Source: an uncultured Bacteroidales bacterium
Lineage (GTDB): Bacteria > Bacteroidota > Bacteroidia > Bacteroidales > Muribaculaceae
Length of the DNA stretch: 64,000 bases
NCBI GenBank assembly: GCA_902800715.1
Contig: CADCFN010000002.1
Location: forward strand, 1-64,000
Reading direction: 5' to 3'
Of this stretch, positions 17,013 to 24,929 are shown in pieces. A program made the position numbers and the translations under genes. How positions within the stretch are numbered: the first letter of the stretch is position 1; every line of letters starts with the position of its first letter. Below the pieces are notes generated by a model, which searched no databases, was not told where the DNA came from, and saw only the letters and a list, made by a program, of their open reading frames with translations.

Positions 17013-17825
17013 ATGGCCCAGGAGCAGCCACAATTACAGGAAATGTCGTTCTGGGATCACATCGACGCATTGCGCTCGATGCTCATTCGTGTTGTGGTCT
17101 TTCTTGTATTGGTGGCTCTGGGGCTGTTCTTTCTCATGCCTTCCATCTTCGACTCGGTGATACTGGCACCGTGTCATGGCGATTTTGTTCTTTACCGCTT
17201 CTTTGCACGCATCACCTCATCGGCATCGTGGCTGCCACAGTTTTCTACCGAGGGGTTCAATGTTGAACTGATTAACATCAAGTTGGCGTCACAGTTCTTC
17301 ATTCACATGTCCACATCGTTCTGGCTGGCACTGGTGCTGTCTTTCCCGTTTGTATTGTATCAATTGTGGACTTTTGTCTCTCCAGCGCTTTATTCCAATG
17401 AAAAGCGAGGCGTCAAGTTGGCGTTTTTCATCGGCTGCCTGATGTTCTTCATCGGTGTGGCTGTGGGCTATTTCATCGTGTTTCCCGTTACCTTGCGATT
17501 CCTTGCCGACTATCATGTGAGTCAGATGGTTCCCAACCAGATATCGCTTGACAGCTACATGGATACCTTCCTGATGCTGATTTTTGTGATGGGGATTATT
17601 TTTGAACTGCCGCTCATGGCATGGCTGTTGGGCTCGTTAGGCGTGCTACATCGCGGCTTTTTCTCCACCTATCGTCGTCATGCCATTGTGGCGCTGCTGG
17701 TGCTTGCCGCTATCATTACCCCTACAGGCGACCCCTTCACGTTGACGGTAGTTTTCCTGCCCATCTATCTGCTCTACGAGTTCAGTGCCTACCTTGTCCC
17801 GAAATCTGCTGCCGTTGTCGAATGA
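17013..17825 (+). CDS. tatC: Twin-arginine translocase TatC
   Basis: 270-residue polytopic inner-membrane receptor of the Tat pathway. Visible family features are the N-terminal SFWDHIDALRSMLIR (normally F-x-x-H-L-x-E-L-R), six hydrophobic segments, the FVLYQLWTFVSPALY signature after the second, and FELPLMAW in the fifth. It forms a two-gene operon with tatA. The downstream gap begins a new transcription unit with a strong promoter. Confidence 0.95.
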   Translation: MAQEQPQLQEMSFWDHIDALRSMLIRVVVFLVLVALGLFFLMPSIFDSVILAPCHGDFVLYRFFARITSSASWLPQFSTEGFNVELINIKLASQFFIHMSTSFWLALVLSFPFVLYQLWTFVSPALYSNEKRGVKLAFFIGCLMFFIGVAVGYFIVFPVTLRFLADYHVSQMVPNQISLDSYMDTFLMLIFVMGIIFELPLMAWLLGSLGVLHRGFFSTYRRHAIVALLVLAAIITPTGDPFTLTVVFLPIYLLYEFSAYLVPKSAAVVE

Positions 17826-17914
17826 CCTCTGGCTGGGTGTTCCAGCGGTTTCGACTCATGGCGCTTTACAGATGTATTATTCCCCTGATGGGTGCAAAAA
17901 AGCATTTTTAAAAG

Positions 17915-17944
17915 TTTGATTTATTGTTTTTTTTGCTATCTTTG
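17915..17944 (+). promoter_or_regulatory. Promoter of the first dockerin gene
   Basis: TTTG at 17915-17918, an 18-base spacer and TATCTTTG at 17937-17944. The predicted leader is long, about 130 bases. Confidence 0.8.
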
Positions 17945-18082
17945 CACAATGATTAGTGCCTGTATCTGAATGAAAAGTGACTGACGTCCTGTTTCCGATT
18001 CATTATGGTGATTTAGCACTGACGCTTTGTAAGATAACTACTGTTTTTATTACTATATTATTAACTTAAAACTTAATGCGTT

Positions 18083-18727
18083 ATGAAGAAATTTTTCTTG
18101 CTTTTATCAGGTCTGTTTATTGCTGCCAATGCTGTAGCTGCTACTCCGGCTGATCCCACCAATGTATCATGGTATGACTGTGGTGATGAGAGCGGTTTTA
18201 GCCGTCTCATGTATTCCTTGCCTCAGGTGGACACCGAAGGCAATCCCCTCGTGTTGGAAAACATGGCCTATCGTGTTTATACCGACAACGACCAGTTGTT
18301 TACCTTTGAGAATGACGTTTACACCTATGATAACTTGTATGGTGACCAGACGGATATTTACTACTGGATTTTTAGTGAGGGTGTGGACTTCCGCGCCACT
18401 TATACCTATTTCTATCGCACCAATGCCGAGGGTTACGACCCCTTCTTCACTTGGCGCATTGGTATCCAGGTTGTTTACCTTAATGAGGACAACAGCAAGA
18501 CTTATTCCAACATTGTCTATACCGAGGTGTTCCCCCACGAAGGCATGCCCGGTGACGTGAATGGCGACAACGAAGTAAGTATCAGTGATGTGACCATTCT
18601 GATTGACTACCTGCTCAATGCCAATATTGCCATCAATGAGGCTAACGCCGACCTCGATGGTGATTCGAACATCTCAATCGCTGACGTCACTGCTCTGATT
18701 GATATGCTGCTCTCTGGTGCTGAGTAA
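18083..18727 (+). CDS. Small secreted protein with C-terminal type I dockerin (paralog of the gene at 20897)
   Basis: 214 residues: a Sec signal peptide (cleaved near AVAA), a roughly 125-residue beta-rich domain containing the motif WRIGIQVVYLNEDNSKTYSNIVY, and two dockerin/EF-hand calcium loops (GDVNGDNEVSISDV, about 153-166, and DLDGDSNISIADV, about 191-203), each followed by a helix ending DYLL or DMLL. The N-terminal domain is clearly homologous to that of the third gene in this cluster. Dockerins normally bind cohesins, but no cohesin is encoded here, and in gut Bacteroidales such modules occur on varied surface proteins. It is monocistronic: promoter upstream and hairpin downstream. 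Function unknown. Confidence 0.8.
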   Translation: MKKFFLLLSGLFIAANAVAATPADPTNVSWYDCGDESGFSRLMYSLPQVDTEGNPLVLENMAYRVYTDNDQLFTFENDVYTYDNLYGDQTDIYYWIFSEGVDFRATYTYFYRTNAEGYDPFFTWRIGIQVVYLNEDNSKTYSNIVYTEVFPHEGMPGDVNGDNEVSISDVTILIDYLLNANIAINEANADLDGDSNISIADVTALIDMLLSGAE

Positions 18728-18783
18728 GCGTCGTTTGCCGATGGAGCTTTGTCCTTTCGGCTAAACTGATGATATAATATACT

Positions 18784-18819
18784 AATGAATGCCTTGGCTA
18801 TCGAGCCAAGGCATTCATT
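18784..18819 (+). terminator. Hairpin after the first dockerin gene
   Basis: A perfect 16-bp stem (AATGAATGCCTTGGCT at 18784-18799 with 18804-18819) around a 4-base loop ATCG. The following T-tract is weak. Apart from this hairpin, the next promoter and a structured leader, the 377-base gap to the next gene shows nothing further. Confidence 0.8.
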
Positions 18820-18926
18820 GCTTGTGGTGTTTTAATGGGGCATTATAGAAAGATGACAGTACTACCGAAAATAGTAGTTATGTTATTTTTCCCCATTATT
18901 GTTAAAAAAAACATATCAAATTCAAA

Positions 18927-18955
18927 TTTGTTTTTAAAAAATAGTGCTATATTTG
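18927..18955 (+). promoter_or_regulatory. Promoter of the second dockerin gene
   Basis: TTTG at 18927-18930, a 17-base spacer (slightly short) and TATATTTG at 18948-18955, giving a leader of about 145 bases. Confidence 0.7.
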
Positions 18956-18975
18956 CAGAAATTTATACAAAGCCG

Positions 18976-19032
18976 CCAAATTCGAGTTTTTGCCTTACTG
19001 TCTCCTGACAGTGATTTGCCCCCTGAATTTGG
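18976..19032 (+). promoter_or_regulatory. Nested hairpin in the leader of the second dockerin gene
   Basis: An outer 8-bp stem (CCAAATTC at 18976-18983 with GAATTTGG at 19025-19032) encloses an inner 6-bp hairpin (ACTGTC-TCCT-GACAGT at 18997-19012). It lies between the predicted transcription start and the ATG, so it would be present in the mRNA. It matches no riboswitch I can name. Confidence 0.45.
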
Positions 19033-19104
19033 AAGCCGTATAAACCCAAACATGAAGATTACCTTTTTTATTCCAATTCATTATTAACCAAAATTAATTG
19101 TTTT

Positions 19105-20664
19105 ATGAAAAAATTTTTGTTTTTACTCTTAGGCATGGCAGTTGCTGTATCTGCCAGTGCAGGTATTACCAAATCTCAGCTTGAGAACAAGGTTTCAAAA
19201 CAGGCTACCAGCAAGGCTAAGGTTGAGCTGAATGCAAAGTACACTAATGTATTGTCTACCGCTAAGCCCATTGCATTCAGAGCTCCTGCAAAGGCTGATG
19301 TTCCTGAAGGTTATGCACAAGTTACTCTTGAAGCCCATCAAGTATGGAACACGGATCCTGATAATCCAGATTACAGCGGATACCAGATGCTGCTCGATGC
19401 CGATGCTACCGCTTATGGTGTTGAATTTGAGGAAGTTGGTGGTTCGGGTACTTTCGCTGGTGATTATGCCAATTTTGAGTACAAGATTCCTGAAAATGCC
19501 GACAACGATCTGAATACTGAGAACATTGTCTATGACGGCAGTGTGACTATTCTGATTCCCGCTGGCACCTATGACTATGTCATGGTTAACCCCACTCCTG
19601 GTGACAGGCTCTGGATTGCTTCTCAGAATGGTAGTGCTGGTGGCCGTGGTGATGACTTCGAGTTCAAGAGCGGTTGCGCATACCACTTCACCATTACATT
19701 AGGCTCCAATGGTAGTGACCAGACTGACGTGGTGATTGACGATCCCAATGCTCCTGTAGTTCCTGAAATTGCCGTTACTCCTGCTAGCACTTCTGCTTTG
19801 GTAGAGTGGGCTGCCGATGAGAATGCTACTGGTTGGAACCTCCGCTACAGGGAAAAATCCACCGGTATGGCGTGGACCTTCGCCCTCGATACCTATGAGA
19901 GTGAACTGGAAGGCTGGTGGGTATATGATGCTGATGAAGACAGCACCACCTGGAGTCTGTATTACTCAGACGATAGTCAAACTGACCTTTGCCTTGGCTC
20001 TGGTTCATACGTGAGCGGTGTTGGTGCATGCTCGCCCGATAACTGGATTGGTACTCCTGACCTGCCCTTGAAGGGTGAGCTCAAGTTTACCTTGTGGGGT
20101 AGATCAGACTATTATCCCGAGAACCTTATGGTTTATGCCATGATTGGTGATGAATTGACTCCTCTGTTTGATGAGGATCTCGTGTCAACAGTAGAGCCTG
20201 TTGAATATACCGTTAACCTGGATCAATTCGAGGGTGCTGAGGGTTGCATCGTCTTCCGCAACTATGGCACTTATGACCAGTGGATGCTTTACATCGATAA
20301 TATTTCGATTGGCACTGTTAACCCGTGGATTGAAGTAAATGAGATTACCAACACCAACTACACTATCGATGGCCTTACTCCCGAGACCACTTATGAGGTA
20401 GAGGTAATGGGTTACAACAATGAAAGCGAAAGCAACTGGTGCGAAACTGTTGAGTTCACCACGCTGGGCGAAAGCGAAATTCTCCTTGGTGACGTGGATG
20501 GTGATGGCGTAGTTGGTATTGGCGACGTAACCACTCTGATTGACTACCTGCTTGGTACTGATGTTCCTGTCTTCATCGAGGATAACGCTAACATCAACGG
20601 TGATGACACCATCTCGATCGGTGATGTTACTGCTCTTATCGACATGCTGAACAATGCCGAGTAA
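19105..20664 (+). CDS. Secreted gingipain-adhesin-like protein: DUF2436, FN3, choice-of-anchor J, dockerin
   Basis: 519 residues. After a signal peptide (ending about SASA) there is a DUF2436-like domain (about 70-210) with the hallmarks VTLEAHQVW, YQMLLDADATAYG, FEYKIPENAD, IPAGTYDYVMVNPTPGDRLW and WIASQNG, as in the hemagglutinin/adhesin repeats of Porphyromonas gingipains. A fibronectin-III-like domain (VTPASTSALVEWAADENAT onward) is interrupted by a choice-of-anchor J (cleaved adhesin) insert at about 255-405 (GWWVYDADEDSTTW, DNWIGTPDL, DQWMLYIDNISIG), with FN3 resuming afterwards. The C-terminus is a two-loop dockerin (GDVDGDGVVGIGDV and NINGDDTISIGDV) in place of a T9SS sorting domain. 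Probably a surface adhesin or binding protein; ligand unknown. Confidence 0.82.
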   Translation: MKKFLFLLLGMAVAVSASAGITKSQLENKVSKQATSKAKVELNAKYTNVLSTAKPIAFRAPAKADVPEGYAQVTLEAHQVWNTDPDNPDYSGYQMLLDADATAYGVEFEEVGGSGTFAGDYANFEYKIPENADNDLNTENIVYDGSVTILIPAGTYDYVMVNPTPGDRLWIASQNGSAGGRGDDFEFKSGCAYHFTITLGSNGSDQTDVVIDDPNAPVVPEIAVTPASTSALVEWAADENATGWNLRYREKSTGMAWTFALDTYESELEGWWVYDADEDSTTWSLYYSDDSQTDLCLGSGSYVSGVGACSPDNWIGTPDLPLKGELKFTLWGRSDYYPENLMVYAMIGDELTPLFDEDLVSTVEPVEYTVNLDQFEGAEGCIVFRNYGTYDQWMLYIDNISIGTVNPWIEVNEITNTNYTIDGLTPETTYEVEVMGYNNESESNWCETVEFTTLGESEILLGDVDGDGVVGIGDVTTLIDYLLGTDVPVFIEDNANINGDDTISIGDVTALIDMLNNAE

Positions 20665-20712
20665 AAATCCGATTATTGTTCACCCTATGGAATAGTTTTC
20701 TATAGGTAGTTC

Positions 20713-20773
20713 AATTCAATAAAAAGAAAAGAATGCCTTGCCATTACGGTAAAGGCATTCTTTTTATTGAATT
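20713..20773 (+). terminator. Long terminator hairpin after the second dockerin gene
   Basis: GAATGCCTT (20731-20739) pairs with AAGGCATTC (20752-20760); after a 5-base bulge the stem continues with AATTCAATAAAAA (20713-20725) against TTTTTATTGAATT (20761-20773). About 22 bp are paired in total. Confidence 0.88.
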
Positions 20774-20896
20774 AAACAAGGAAAAATTTGGATATTATCG
20801 GAAAAAGATGTTTTTTTTGCACTAAAATTAAACCAGAGAAGACCATTTTTCAAGAAACTAACATTATTTATAAATCATTTAATTCAATCATTGTTT

Positions 20897-21703
20897 ATGA
20901 AAAAGATTTCTTTACTTTTCGTGATGTTGCTGGCTCTTGCAGGCAATGCAATGGCTCAAAGCACAGTACCAGTTCCTGCTGACCCCGATGAATGGCAGTT
21001 GGACTGGATAGATGGTGTGCCTTATATTCACTCGGGAGACGGTGAGTGGAAATTCAATTCTGAGTTTATGGTTCATTATGGAATGGACATTATGTCCAAT
21101 CTGGTCGCCAATGACTATGATTTTGATATAGACTCGGTGTTCACTCACACGCTGGGATACACGATTCTGGATAAGGACAAATTCAGTTACAGCATCTACA
21201 CCGATTTTGATGAGATTTTTGTCTTCAATCCCGATGAGTATCCTGAGTTTGATGTGCCTACCACCAATGTTTATCCGTTCTTGCTCCTTTATGATGATTT
21301 TAATGATAAGGATACCTATCATACCACGCCTCACTTTGAGTACTGGTTTGTTCATTTCGAGAAAAAGACCAACAATGTGGATGCCCTTGCCGAGGAAGGC
21401 GTAATCATGGAGCCTTTCTTCCAGTGGCGCATCGGTATTCAGACCCACTACACCGTTGACGGCGTGACCACCAACTCTAATATCGTTTATCTCGAGGTGT
21501 TCCCCAAACCTGCAGCTACAGGAGACGTGAACATGGATGGTAATGTATCTATTGCCGATGTAACTGCTATCGCCGACTATCTGCTGGGTTATGAGATTTC
21601 CCCATTCAGCAAATTTAATGCCGACTTGGTTGATGACGCAAAAATCACTATCGCCGACGTGACCGCACTCATCGACATGTTGCTTTTAGCTCCTGGCAAG
21701 TAA
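20897..21703 (+). CDS. Secreted protein with C-terminal dockerin (paralog of the gene at 18083)
   Basis: 268 residues with a signal peptide (cleaved near AMAQ), a beta-rich domain ending in WRIGIQTHYTVDGVTTNSNI, and a dockerin pair. The match to the first gene of the cluster (FFTWRIGIQ / FFQWRIGIQ, SNIVY, EVFP) shows duplication with divergence. The first EF loop (GDVNMDGNVSIADV) is complete; the second (DLVDDAKITIADV) has Val where the third calcium ligand is expected, so calcium binding there may be weak. ATG 20897 is chosen over TTG two codons upstream. No clear -7 box was found in the 230-base gap before it, which otherwise holds only the preceding terminator; a terminator follows. Confidence 0.78.
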   Translation: MKKISLLFVMLLALAGNAMAQSTVPVPADPDEWQLDWIDGVPYIHSGDGEWKFNSEFMVHYGMDIMSNLVANDYDFDIDSVFTHTLGYTILDKDKFSYSIYTDFDEIFVFNPDEYPEFDVPTTNVYPFLLLYDDFNDKDTYHTTPHFEYWFVHFEKKTNNVDALAEEGVIMEPFFQWRIGIQTHYTVDGVTTNSNIVYLEVFPKPAATGDVNMDGNVSIADVTAIADYLLGYEISPFSKFNADLVDDAKITIADVTALIDMLLLAPGK

Positions 21704-21729
21704 GTATTAGCCCTAAACATCTATAAAAT

Positions 21730-21770
21730 AAGCCACTATGGATAAAAAAGTCCACAGTGGCTTGTTTTTC
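21730..21770 (+). terminator. Terminator after the third dockerin gene
   Basis: AAGCCACTATGGA (21730-21742) pairs with TCCACAGTGGCTT (21751-21763) with one mismatch, followed by GTTTTTCTTTCTT. It may also serve the convergent antiporter gene. Confidence 0.85.
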
Positions 21771-21802
21771 TTTCTTCCGCATGTGAAGGAGTGGGTAATT
21801 GA

Positions 21803-24046
21803 TTAGCCCTTGAGAGGGGCCATCTGTTTGGGGTCACCCACAATCCACAGGATGTCGCCGGCATCGAAGGTCAAGTCGGGGGTGGGGGAGATGTAATCAT
21901 CCTCGCCGCGTTGCACGGCAACCAGCAGTGCCCCATAGTCCTCACGCAACTTGGCGTTTTCGAGTGCTATGCCAACGAGGGGAGAGCGCTCGCCGATGGC
22001 AAAGTGGATGAACTTCACCTCGTTGCTTGGCGCTTCGGCCTGGTTGTGCTGAGCCTCGACCAGCGGCAGCATGCGTTGTATCTGTTCCTCATTGCCGATA
22101 ACTCCCAGCACGTCGCCAGGGAAGATGCGCATGTCGCCCGTGGGAACGGGATGCAGTTTATTACCGCGCTGGATATTGACAAGATTCACGCCGTAGCGCG
22201 ACCGCAGGTCCAGATTACGCAGCCTGTCGCCCACAAACGGACAGTCGTGACCCACAGTCATGTAAGCCACTTGCAGGTCGCTCACCAGGTTGTGCTCGCG
22301 TCCTGTGCGTCGGTTTTCTCGCTCGTTGATGTTGTTGATGAAGCGTTTCTCGATATTGCTCACGCGGCGGCGCAAGGGGGTGGGTACGGTCGAAATAAGA
22401 ATTAAAGCGATGACGACAAGAAGAATGGCGACCATGATGGAAACGGCACTGCTATAGACGCCGTCCAAGATGGATGTGAGATATATGGTGGAGAGTATTG
22501 CGCTCAGGATAGACATGAGCACCAGAGGAACGTAGGATACCGAGCCTGATGACTCGACAAGACGCTCCTGCTCGCTGCGCTTGACCGTGGGCAGGATGAT
22601 TGAAGTGATAAATGGTGCGACAATGGCTAGCGTGGCAGTAACACATGCCAGACGGCCCCAGGCGTTAGTGCCCAGGTACTTGAGAATGAGGGGCATCAGG
22701 TAGGTGCGGCACAGTGCAATCAAGGCGATAATCACTACCGAATAGATGACTAGCCTGATCAAGAAGCGCTTCACGATAGAACGCCACAACTGGCGGGTCT
22801 CGTTGCTCTCGCTCTCGCTGGCATTCTGGCTATAACCGTTCAACAGACGTGTCCAACTCTTGGGCAGGACCTTGTAGAGTGCATTATAGCAGGGCACTGC
22901 CTGCTTGATGAAGAACGGGGTGGTAAATGTCGTGATGACCGACACCGCCACAATGATGGGGTAGATGCTCTTGTCGAGCACGCCAAGACTGGTGCCCAGC
23001 GTGGCGATGATAAACGAGAACTCGCCGATTTGAGTCAGCGAGAAGCCTGACTCCATAGCCAGTTTGAGTGGCTGACCCGTGGCAATCATGCTGAACGTGC
23101 CAAATACTATCATACCCACGATGACGACAACGGCAAGCAGGGCGATAACGCTCCAGTGTTGTGTCATCACAGTGGGGTTGACCATCATGCCCACCGAGAT
23201 GAAGAAGACCGCTCCGAACAGGTCCTTGACAGGCGAGATGAGTCGCTCGATGCGCTCTGCCTCGATGGTGCCGGCAAGAATGGAACCCATCACAAAGGCG
23301 CCCAACGCAGCCGAGAAACCCGACATGATGGAGAACAACACCATTGCGAAGCACAGGCCCATCGAGATGATGAGCATCTGCTCGTCGCTGATATACCGCT
23401 TGAAGCGCTTGAACAGCGTCGGAATCATAAAGATGCCCACGGTGAACCACATGATAAGGAAGAACGACAGTTTGAGGATGCTGCTCACCATATCCTGGCC
23501 CTTGACGCTGTTGTTCAGCGCAATGGACGACAGGATTACCATCATTACCACGGCAAACAGGTCTTCGACTATCAGCACGGCAAAGGTCATGGGGACAAAC
23601 CGGCGCTGCCGCATGTTCAGGTCGGTCAACGCTTTAAGGATGATGGTTGTCGAGGACATGGAAATCATGCCGCCCAGGAAGATGCTGTTCACCAGCCCGA
23701 GTCCCAGGAATCTACCGACAATAAACCCCAAACTCATCATGCCCAGCACGATGATGAGGGCGGTGACGATTGCCGACCCGCCCACGTCAATCAGTTTCTT
23801 GAAACTGAATTCAAGTCCCAACGAGAACAACAGCACGATGATACCGATTTGTGCCCAGAATTCGATGTTGGACTCGATGGCAATCGACGGTAGCAGCTCA
23901 AAGTGTGGGCTTGCCAGAAAACCGGCTACGATATAGCCCAGCACGACAGGCTGTTTCAGCATCCTGAATAATACTGTTGCTACAGCCCCCAGCACCAGAA
24001 TGAGTGCCAAGTCGCTGATAAGGCTGTTGATATCAAGTGATTCCAT
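21803..24046 (-). CDS. CPA2-family monovalent cation:H+ antiporter with two RCK-C (TrkA-C) domains
   Basis: 747 residues. The first about 390 form a 12-13-helix Na+/H+ exchanger domain with CPA2 features (VLGYIVAGFLASPH, LLFSLGLEFSF, MSSTTIILKAL, VLIVEDLFAVVMM, SLTQIGEFSFI). Four further hydrophobic segments follow. The soluble C-terminus carries two TrkA-C/RCK-C modules (about 590-670 and 672-747: VGDRLRNLDLRSRYGVNLV and VGIALENAKLREDYGALLV). No Rossmann TrkA-N domain is present, unlike KefB/KefC, so nucleotide or glutathione control by that domain is unlikely. Probable role: K+ or Na+ homeostasis. It follows the MgtC gene on the same strand across a heptamer array. Confidence 0.85.
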   Translation of the reverse strand: MESLDINSLISDLALILVLGAVATVLFRMLKQPVVLGYIVAGFLASPHFELLPSIAIESNIEFWAQIGIIVLLFSLGLEFSFKKLIDVGGSAIVTALIIVLGMMSLGFIVGRFLGLGLVNSIFLGGMISMSSTTIILKALTDLNMRQRRFVPMTFAVLIVEDLFAVVMMVILSSIALNNSVKGQDMVSSILKLSFFLIMWFTVGIFMIPTLFKRFKRYISDEQMLIISMGLCFAMVLFSIMSGFSAALGAFVMGSILAGTIEAERIERLISPVKDLFGAVFFISVGMMVNPTVMTQHWSVIALLAVVVIVGMIVFGTFSMIATGQPLKLAMESGFSLTQIGEFSFIIATLGTSLGVLDKSIYPIIVAVSVITTFTTPFFIKQAVPCYNALYKVLPKSWTRLLNGYSQNASESESNETRQLWRSIVKRFLIRLVIYSVVIIALIALCRTYLMPLILKYLGTNAWGRLACVTATLAIVAPFITSIILPTVKRSEQERLVESSGSVSYVPLVLMSILSAILSTIYLTSILDGVYSSAVSIMVAILLVVIALILISTVPTPLRRRVSNIEKRFINNINERENRRTGREHNLVSDLQVAYMTVGHDCPFVGDRLRNLDLRSRYGVNLVNIQRGNKLHPVPTGDMRIFPGDVLGVIGNEEQIQRMLPLVEAQHNQAEAPSNEVKFIHFAIGERSPLVGIALENAKLREDYGALLVAVQRGEDDYISPTPDLTFDAGDILWIVGDPKQMAPLKG

Positions 24047-24064
24047 GTTATATAATCAATTTCG

Positions 24065-24127
24065 ACCTCTTAACTTTAACCTCTAACCTCTAACCTCTAA
24101 CCTTTAACCTTTAACCTTTAAACTATA
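24065..24127 (-). repeat. Heptamer array between the mgtC-like gene and the antiporter gene
   Basis: Nine 7-bp units on the plus strand: ACCTCTT, AACTTTA, ACCTCTA three times, ACCTTTA three times, AACTATA. It lies upstream of the antiporter start codon and reads TAAAGGT/TAGAGGT on the sense strand. It looks telomere-like, but is short and internal. Confidence 0.88.
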
Positions 24128-24134
24128 AACTCCC

Positions 24135-24851
24135 CTACATATTCATCTCATTGGTGATGGTGATGGACATGGGGTCGCCGTGCACCTTGATTTCGTTGAA
24201 GAGTGCAGGCACGTTCACCTTGTTCGGGCTGCGCACCATGAAGTTGACGACGGTGTAACCCTCGACGTAGTCAAATTTCATGAACTCGTCACTGATGTGG
24301 ACGTCATTCTTGGTGATAATGTCGCGCAAGGGCTGGATGTCGTCAAGAATGCCATGCATCTTGACGCGGATGATTTTGGACTCCCACAGGAAATTGTGGC
24401 GCATCTCGATGCGCTCGATGTTCACCAGGATGAAGATGATGAGCAAGGTGGCGATGATGCTGATGACGTACATTCCGGCACCGACAGCCAGACCGATGCA
24501 CGCCGCCATCCAGATGCCCGCCGCCGTCGTCAGACCGCGCACCGAGCCTTTCATCTGGATAATGGCACCCGCACCCAGGAAACCCACACCGCTCACCACC
24601 TGGGCGGCTATGCGCCCGGGGTCACCGTTTTTCAGGCCCATATACACTTGCGGTATATAGATAGAGATGAGCATGGTGAGTGTCGCACCCATCGAGATGA
24701 GGGCAAACGTGCGCAATCCGGCAATCTGACCCTTGCGTCGCCGTTCCAGACCGATGATAGCACCCAGCACCAGGCTAAGCACCAATTTGGCGATAGCCCC
24801 CACAGCATTGACGTCAGGACTATTGATGTCGTTAAGAATATTCTCGAGCAT
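24135..24851 (-). CDS. MgtC/SapB-family inner-membrane protein
   Basis: 238 residues. The N-terminal hydrophobic region has the family motifs LVLGAIIGLERRRKGQIAGLRT (about 28-49), ALISMGA, and RIAAQVVSGVGFLGAGAI (about 80-97) with about four to five membrane helices, followed by an ACT-like soluble C-terminal domain (about 150-238). The family includes the Salmonella virulence factor MgtC, which affects F-ATPase and Mg2+ or acid adaptation, and many housekeeping members of unknown role. It is the first gene of a unit with the antiporter, which suggests ion homeostasis. Confidence 0.88.
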   Translation of the reverse strand: MLENILNDINSPDVNAVGAIAKLVLSLVLGAIIGLERRRKGQIAGLRTFALISMGATLTMLISIYIPQVYMGLKNGDPGRIAAQVVSGVGFLGAGAIIQMKGSVRGLTTAAGIWMAACIGLAVGAGMYVISIIATLLIIFILVNIERIEMRHNFLWESKIIRVKMHGILDDIQPLRDIITKNDVHISDEFMKFDYVEGYTVVNFMVRSPNKVNVPALFNEIKVHGDPMSITITNEMNM

Positions 24852-24856
24852 AGCAG

Positions 24857-24870
24857 ATGTTAGTTTTCAG
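24857..24870 (-). repeat. Short heptamer pair upstream of the mgtC-like gene
   Basis: ATGTTAG-TTTTCAG on the plus strand, in 7-base phase and six bases before the start codon; the TTTTCAG unit is the same as in the lpxA, buk and prfA arrays. Too short to stand alone; listed because of that match. Confidence 0.4.
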
Positions 24871-24878
24871 TTTTACCG

Positions 24879-24906
24879 CAAAGATAATTTTTTTTTGCTA
24901 CTTTTG
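24879..24906. promoter_or_regulatory. Overlapping divergent promoters of mgtC-like and EEP-hydrolase genes
   Basis: A minus-strand -7 box TATCTTTG (plus 24879-24886) and a plus-strand -7 box TACTTTTG (24899-24906) are 12 bases apart. Each polymerase would cover the other's core promoter, so the two genes should exclude each other at initiation. Confidence 0.7.
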
Positions 24907-24929
24907 TGGCAAAATCAAAAAAGAATGTC

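Noticed and set aside
24065-24127. Heptamer arrays as CRISPR or telomere repeats
   Set aside because: Units are 7 bp with no spacers, and the arrays are short and internal; neither CRISPR nor chromosome ends fit.
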